Source: an uncultured Clostridiaceae bacterium
Lineage (GTDB): Bacteria > Bacillota > Clostridia > Lachnospirales > Lachnospiraceae
Length of the DNA stretch: 6,429 nucleotides
Assembly: GCA_949841235.1 (NCBI GenBank)
Contig: CATKZA010000111.1
Coordinates: 1 to 6,429 of the forward strand
Direction of reading: 5' to 3'
A program made the position numbers and the translations under genes. The notes beneath the pieces were generated by a model, which ran no database searches, was not told where the DNA came from, and worked only from the letters and a program-made list of their open reading frames with translations. This document shows, one piece after another, positions 5,214 through 6,429 of this stretch. Position 1 is the first letter of the stretch. Each line of letters begins with the position of its first letter.

Positions 5214-6429
5214 AAATCATCTCTCCATATTTTTCTTTGATTTTTTCTGTCCTCAATCTCTCCTGCTTCGTCATGCTGAATCCCATGAAGCGGCAGATAT
5301 GGTCATTTTTCAGAATGCAGTAGCACATTCTCTTCCAGCTGGGAATATCTTTTGTGGACTTAATGTCATCTGTATCATCGGGGATGGGACCCACGAATAC
5401 GATGCGGGAATTCTTCATCAGCGTATAGTTGGATACGCCGTTTCTGCGGATATGGTATCCGTGGTCGGTCAATTCCTGTATCACTTCTTCCTCCAGTCCG
5501 CCGCCGGTATCGTGCCAGAATTTCATGGAAGAGTTGAATTTCTTCACATAGTTATTCCGAAGCCTGACCGGGAGAGTATCCAGAAGGAAGTGGGTGTAGG
5601 ATTTCCAGGTATGGCCTTCGGGAAGGGTGATGTTCCGATATCCCATGGCCTTTGTCCTTCCGTAAATGCATCCAAAATTGGCCCCGTGAACCCGTCCTAC
5701 CAGCTTGGTCCAGATTTCCGGGTCAATGACCCGGTACAGATTCAGGGAGTCCTTGGAATAGTCGTTAAAAGGAGAGGCGACCCTCATCTGGTCAATCTTT
5801 AGTCCGGCCTTATAATACAGGTCATAGAGGCGGTTGTATTCGTATTGGAACTGGTAGTTTGCGACCCATACGTCCTGATTTGACCAGTCGTAGAGTGGCG
5901 AGGCGCACCATATGTCTTTGAACTGCTTTGAGATCCAGCATTGTCCCTTGTAGCCATATTTCCTGTTCACAAATCCGCTGTATCTCTGCATGGATTCGTC
6001 TGCGCGGATGCCTAGCAGGCAGACGGTTTTTCTGTCTCCGTGCCCTTCCTTGTAAAAGCGGCTGAATTGTTTTGCCAGATCTTCCTGATGCATGCGGTAA
6101 TGATAGTGGCGAAAGGGATTGTCCATGGTGATGACATAGGGATAGTCCGGCCTGGGCCGCACCCAGGACTCTTCCTTGCGGTCATCCCAGGGATACCAGT
6201 ACATCTCATAGCTGCTCAGGGCCGTTCTGGTTGCCATGGGCAGGCAGACCCAGTACAGGTCGCATTCCCCCTCCAGGGATTGAAATGTCTTTGTGATGTA
6301 TTCTGTTGTCACGGTGTACTGCGCTTCAAAATCTTGATGAAATACTCCTATCCTGCGGTCAGGATAATATTTTCGCTTGAAATCTAAGAGCAGGTTCAGC
6401 AAGACGCCGCTGTCTTTGCCGCCGCTGAA
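5194..6429 (-). CDS. ibrA: IbrA-like PAPS-reductase-family/PP-loop ATPase with DUF3440 C-terminus (5' end off window)
   Basis: This is a homologue of IbrA, a member of the adenine nucleotide alpha-hydrolase (PAPS reductase-like) family. The first visible residues are FSGGKDSGV (bases 6429-6403), the PP-loop that binds ATP phosphates. The frame is still open there, so the true start lies beyond the window and the TTG at 6402 is an internal leucine. Counting from that F: HQDFEAQY near 31-38, CLLGIRADES at 137-146 and SPLYDWSNQDVW at 177-188, all standard PAPS-reductase-fold motifs. The DUF3440 region follows, with RVHGANFGCIYGRTKAMGYR (246-265), TLPEGHTWKSYTHFLL (268-283) and IPSWKRMCYCILKNDHICRF (362-381). 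411 residues are visible, probably nearly the whole protein. An intact SGGKDS favours an ATP-pyrophosphatase-type activation step, as in DndC or CysD, over true PAPS reduction. The substrate is unknown. It is coupled to ibrB downstream; its promoter is off the window. Confidence 0.9.
   Translation of the reverse strand, partial: FSGGKDSGVLLNLLLDFKRKYYPDRRIGVFHQDFEAQYTVTTEYITKTFQSLEGECDLYWVCLPMATRTALSSYEMYWYPWDDRKEESWVRPRPDYPYVITMDNPFRHYHYRMHQEDLAKQFSRFYKEGHGDRKTVCLLGIRADESMQRYSGFVNRKYGYKGQCWISKQFKDIWCASPLYDWSNQDVWVANYQFQYEYNRLYDLYYKAGLKIDQMRVASPFNDYSKDSLNLYRVIDPEIWTKLVGRVHGANFGCIYGRTKAMGYRNITLPEGHTWKSYTHFLLDTLPVRLRNNYVKKFNSSMKFWHDTGGGLEEEVIQELTDHGYHIRRNGVSNYTLMKNSRIVFVGPIPDDTDDIKSTKDIPSWKRMCYCILKNDHICRFMGFSMTKQERLRTEKIKEKYGEMIYDKKRI

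Noticed and set aside
4588..5240. + strand open frames across ibrB (4588-4971, 4794-5240)
   Set aside because: They are opposite-strand shadows of ibrB, whose motifs are unmistakable.
1..6429. CRISPR array, tRNA, rRNA, IS element or att site
   Set aside because: No regularly spaced repeats, no tRNA- or rRNA-like stretches, no transposase and no terminal inverted repeats with target duplication were seen.

Overview
The window looks like chromosomal DNA from a motile, low-to-mid-GC Firmicute, most likely a Clostridia/Lachnospiraceae-type gut anaerobe. The reasons are the strong AGGAGG-type ribosome binding sites, a near-consensus TATAAT promoter box, a clostridial-style dCache/HAMP chemoreceptor, and spot GC counts near 50-60% in most genes. 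No phylogenetic marker is present, so the taxon is an inference.

Left part, + strand (1-2505): the tail of a PilZ (c-di-GMP-binding) domain protein cut by the window edge, then a promoter whose -10 box sits inside a perfect dyad, then a full-length methyl-accepting chemotaxis protein (683 aa, or 677 from an alternative start). The chemoreceptor's sensor domain carries residues that fit the amino-acid-binding dCache signature. Two mutually exclusive small hairpins and a good intrinsic terminator follow it.

Middle part, + strand (2600-3277): an AT-richer gene for a small secreted or membrane-anchored protein of unknown function, with a signal peptide, a four-cysteine ectodomain and a C-terminal membrane anchor. 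It converges on the minus-strand block. The terminator serving the minus strand overlaps the last bases of this gene.

Right part, - strand (3329-6429): read in the transcribed direction this is ibrA (5' end off the window, starting at its PP-loop), then ibrB overlapping it by 20 bp, then a 241-bp gap with a promoter and a 40-bp imperfect palindrome, then a PAPS-dependent sulfotransferase. IbrA is a PAPS-reductase-like/PP-loop ATPase with the DUF3440 C-terminus, and IbrB is its ParB-like partner. The pair is typical of accessory or mobile DNA, and its biochemical activity is unresolved. The sulfotransferase probably sulfates a surface glycan. It has its own extended -10 promoter, so it is not necessarily part of the ibrAB operon, but two adjacent activated-sulfate-type protein families make this the most interesting part of the window.
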